Source: Anaerobacillus alkaliphilus
GTDB taxonomy: Bacteria > Bacillota > Bacilli > Bacillales > Anaerobacillaceae
Direction of reading: 5' to 3'
Assembly (NCBI RefSeq): GCF_004116265.1
Contig: NZ_QOUX01000001.1
Coordinates: forward strand, 248,001-312,000
DNA length: 64,000 nt
The notes beneath the pieces were generated by a model that saw only the letters and a program-made list of their open reading frames with translations, had not been told where the DNA came from and ran no database searches. Below are positions 61,121-64,000 of the stretch, piece by piece (position 1 is the stretch's first letter; each line of letters starts with the position of its first letter). The position numbers and the translations under genes were made by a program.

Positions 61121-61150
61121 GAAAAAAACGAGCTGATAAGCTCGTTTTAT
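61121..61150 (-). terminator. Terminator of the YfmM-type gene
   Basis: Minus strand AACGAGC/GCTCGTT with seven Ts; the stop codon of the gene lies at its base. Confidence 0.88.
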
Positions 61151-62703
61151 ACAAGTTTCGTTGTCCAAGACTCACAGTTCCATACATCGGTAACTACGTC
61201 TTGATAAAATTCTGGTTCGTGACAGATAATCAGGATACTTCCTTTATAATCTTTCAATGCTGCTTTTAACTCAGCTTTTGCATCAACGTCTAAGTGGTTA
61301 GTAGGCTCATCTAAAACAAGAATATTCGTTTCTCTGTTAATAAGCTTACACAGACGAACTTTTGCTTTTTCTCCTCCACTTAACACAACGATTTTACTTT
61401 CGATATGTTTCGTTGTTAACCCACATTTTGCAAGGGCAGAGCGAACTTCGTACTGAGTAAGAGAAGGGAACTCATTCCAAACTTCATCAATACACGTATT
61501 GCCGTTATCTTTTTTTACTTCTTGTTCAAAATAACCTATATGTTGGTATTCACCTTTTTCAACGTTACCGTTGATCGGATTTATCTCACCAAGAATGCTA
61601 CGAAGTAATGTCGTCTTACCAATTCCGTTTGCACCTACAAGGGCAATCTTTTGGCCACGTTCCATTCGTAAGTTCAGAGGTTTTGATAATGGGCTATCAT
61701 AACCAATCACAAGTTCTTTTGTCTCAAAAATTAGTTTGCTTGTTGTACGTGCCGGCTTAAAGCGAAACTCAGGTTTTGGTTTCTCTTTTGCTAACTCAAT
61801 AACATCCATCTTATCAAGTTTCTTTTGACGAGACATCGCCATATTACGAGTTGAGACACGGGCCTTGTTACGCGCAACGAAATCTTTTAGCTCAGAGATT
61901 TCTTGTTGTTGACGCTTGAAGGCAGATTCTAGCTGAGACTTCTTCATCTCATAAACACTCATAAAGTGGTCATAATCACCGACATATCGATTTAACTCTT
62001 GATTTTCCATATGATAGATTAAGTTGATGACACTGTTTAAGAACGGGATATCATGTGAGATTAGAATAAACGCATTGTCATAGTCTAACAGATAGCGTTT
62101 TAACCATTCAATGTGCTGCTCGTCTAGATAGTTGGTAGGCTCATCCAAAAGTAAGATATCTGGTTTTTCTAAAAGTAGTTTTGCAAGTAGAACCTTCGTT
62201 CTTTGGCCACCACTTAGATCAGTCACGTCTTTTTCAAGACCAATATCATCAAGTCCAAGTCCACGAGCGATCTCTTCAATCTTTGCATCAATAATATAAA
62301 AATCATTGTTTGTTAGAATGTCTTGGATCGTACCCATGTCATCAAGTAATTTTTCTAATTCCTCAGGAGAGGCATCCGCCATTTTATCACATATTTCATT
62401 CATTTGTGTTTCAAGGTCAAATAGATATTTAAACGCAGTTTTTAAAACGTCACGCATCGTCATGCCACGCGCTAATACAGAGTGTTGATCAAGGTAACCA
62501 ACACGAACGTTTTTTGACCATTCAACCTTTCCTTCATCAGGCTGAAGTTTACCAGTAATGATGTTCATAAAGGTAGATTTACCTTCACCGTTAGCCCCGA
62601 TTAATCCGATATGCTCACCTTTTAAAAGACGAAAAGATACGTCATTGAAAATAGCTCGATCACCAAAGCCATGGCTTAAATTTTTCACTGTTAAGATACT
62701 CAT
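61147..62703 (-). CDS. yfmM: ABC-F family ATPase, YfmM type
   Basis: A 518-residue soluble protein with two ABC domains and no membrane spans. Domain 1: [40 protein letters not shown]. Linker (about 245-300) is charged and helical. Domain 2: [40 protein letters not shown] proteins act on the ribosomal E site and relieve stalling or antibiotic block. Sequence is close to YfmM of B. subtilis. Followed upstream, on the same strand, by a second ABC-F gene. Confidence 0.92.
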   Translation of the reverse strand: MSILTVKNLSHGFGDRAIFNDVSFRLLKGEHIGLIGANGEGKSTFMNIITGKLQPDEGKVEWSKNVRVGYLDQHSVLARGMTMRDVLKTAFKYLFDLETQMNEICDKMADASPEELEKLLDDMGTIQDILTNNDFYIIDAKIEEIARGLGLDDIGLEKDVTDLSGGQRTKVLLAKLLLEKPDILLLDEPTNYLDEQHIEWLKRYLLDYDNAFILISHDIPFLNSVINLIYHMENQELNRYVGDYDHFMSVYEMKKSQLESAFKRQQQEISELKDFVARNKARVSTRNMAMSRQKKLDKMDVIELAKEKPKPEFRFKPARTTSKLIFETKELVIGYDSPLSKPLNLRMERGQKIALVGANGIGKTTLLRSILGEINPINGNVEKGEYQHIGYFEQEVKKDNGNTCIDEVWNEFPSLTQYEVRSALAKCGLTTKHIESKIVVLSGGEKAKVRLCKLINRETNILVLDEPTNHLDVDAKAELKAALKDYKGSILIICHEPEFYQDVVTDVWNCESWTTKLV

Positions 62704-62850
62704 GATCTCACCCTTTATATATAGGGAAATTCCCCGAATTTTTTATGTCTATTTACGCATACTTTATAGATTATAAACGAGATGCCAGATCATTTCAAAG
62801 GAAAAATACAACTGTTCGTATGAAACAACTTAATTTCCTAACACAAACAA

Positions 62851-62878
62851 AAGAAATCACTCACAAAGAGTGATTTCT
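62851..62878 (-). terminator. Terminator of the second ABC-F gene
   Basis: Minus strand GAAATCACTC/GAGTGATTTC, then TTTTGTTTG. Confidence 0.88.
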
Positions 62879-62885
62879 AAGCTAA

Positions 62886-64000
<1,115 letters not shown>

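Noticed and set aside
60997-61269. 90-codon plus-strand frame before the ABC-F gene
   Set aside because: It runs through the terminal repeat and the ABC-F terminator and is antisense to its C-terminus.

Overview
The window is AT-rich chromosomal DNA of an endospore-forming member of the Bacillaceae. The evidence is a sinI-sinR pair, a Spo0E-type phosphatase, the cotJABC operon, a CotX-type coat protein, YppF, YojF-BshB2 (bacillithiol), YozQ, YezD, SbcDC, PatA and YfmM/YkpA-type ABC-F proteins, together with many TTG/GTG starts behind strong AGGAGG ribosome binding sites. I cannot name the species. Most of the window is ordinary core genome; the accessory signal is in RNA switches, repeats and small genes.

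Layout. 0-5.6 kb: developmental control. A short SinR-like repressor faces sinR; sinI (TTG start) lies upstream of sinR, and a cyclic-di-GMP-I (GEMM-I) riboswitch lies directly upstream of sinI. Next come a lipoprotein joining a ComEC-type metallo-beta-lactamase domain to a ComEA-type helix-hairpin-helix, a membrane-anchored subtilase, an orphan GEMM-I aptamer and a Spo0E-like phosphatase. 5.7-16.4 kb: a sigma-like/DUF4179 membrane fusion, maltose phosphorylase with beta-phosphoglucomutase, a polysaccharide deacetylase, fumarase, a membrane-dipeptidase-type enzyme and a nitroreductase. 16.4-26 kb: two divergent DUF1722 genes, sbcDC, msrAB, a candidate 6S-like RNA and yojF-bshB2. 26-36 kb: a tRNA-like gene with a shortened anticodon arm, a GGDEF protein under its own GEMM-I riboswitch and terminator, an M29 aminopeptidase, peroxiredoxin, esterase, MATE pump, UvsE and PatA. 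36-41 kb: sulfite/nitrite reductase with sirohaem genes. 41-46 kb: cotJABC, a 21-bp-period repeat array, an SbtA-type transporter with a DUF2294 partner, and a ZIP transporter broken by one TGA. 46-64 kb: rRNA methyltransferase, ABC transporter, rhodanese, YitT protein, Lrp regulator, U32 peptidase, coat protein, HtrA-like protease and two ABC-F ATPases, the last cut by the window edge.

Two themes join the parts. First, cyclic-di-GMP: three GEMM-I aptamers lie on the minus strand, one before sinI, one before a diguanylate cyclase and one orphan. This suggests direct second-messenger input to the SinI/SinR motility-matrix-sporulation switch and feedback on c-di-GMP synthesis. Second, a non-autonomous transposable element (MITE) family: eight copies of about 175-260 bp with GGCTSTTTTCG ends and 8-bp target duplications. 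One copy is nested inside another, and copies supply or abut the ends of neighbouring genes.
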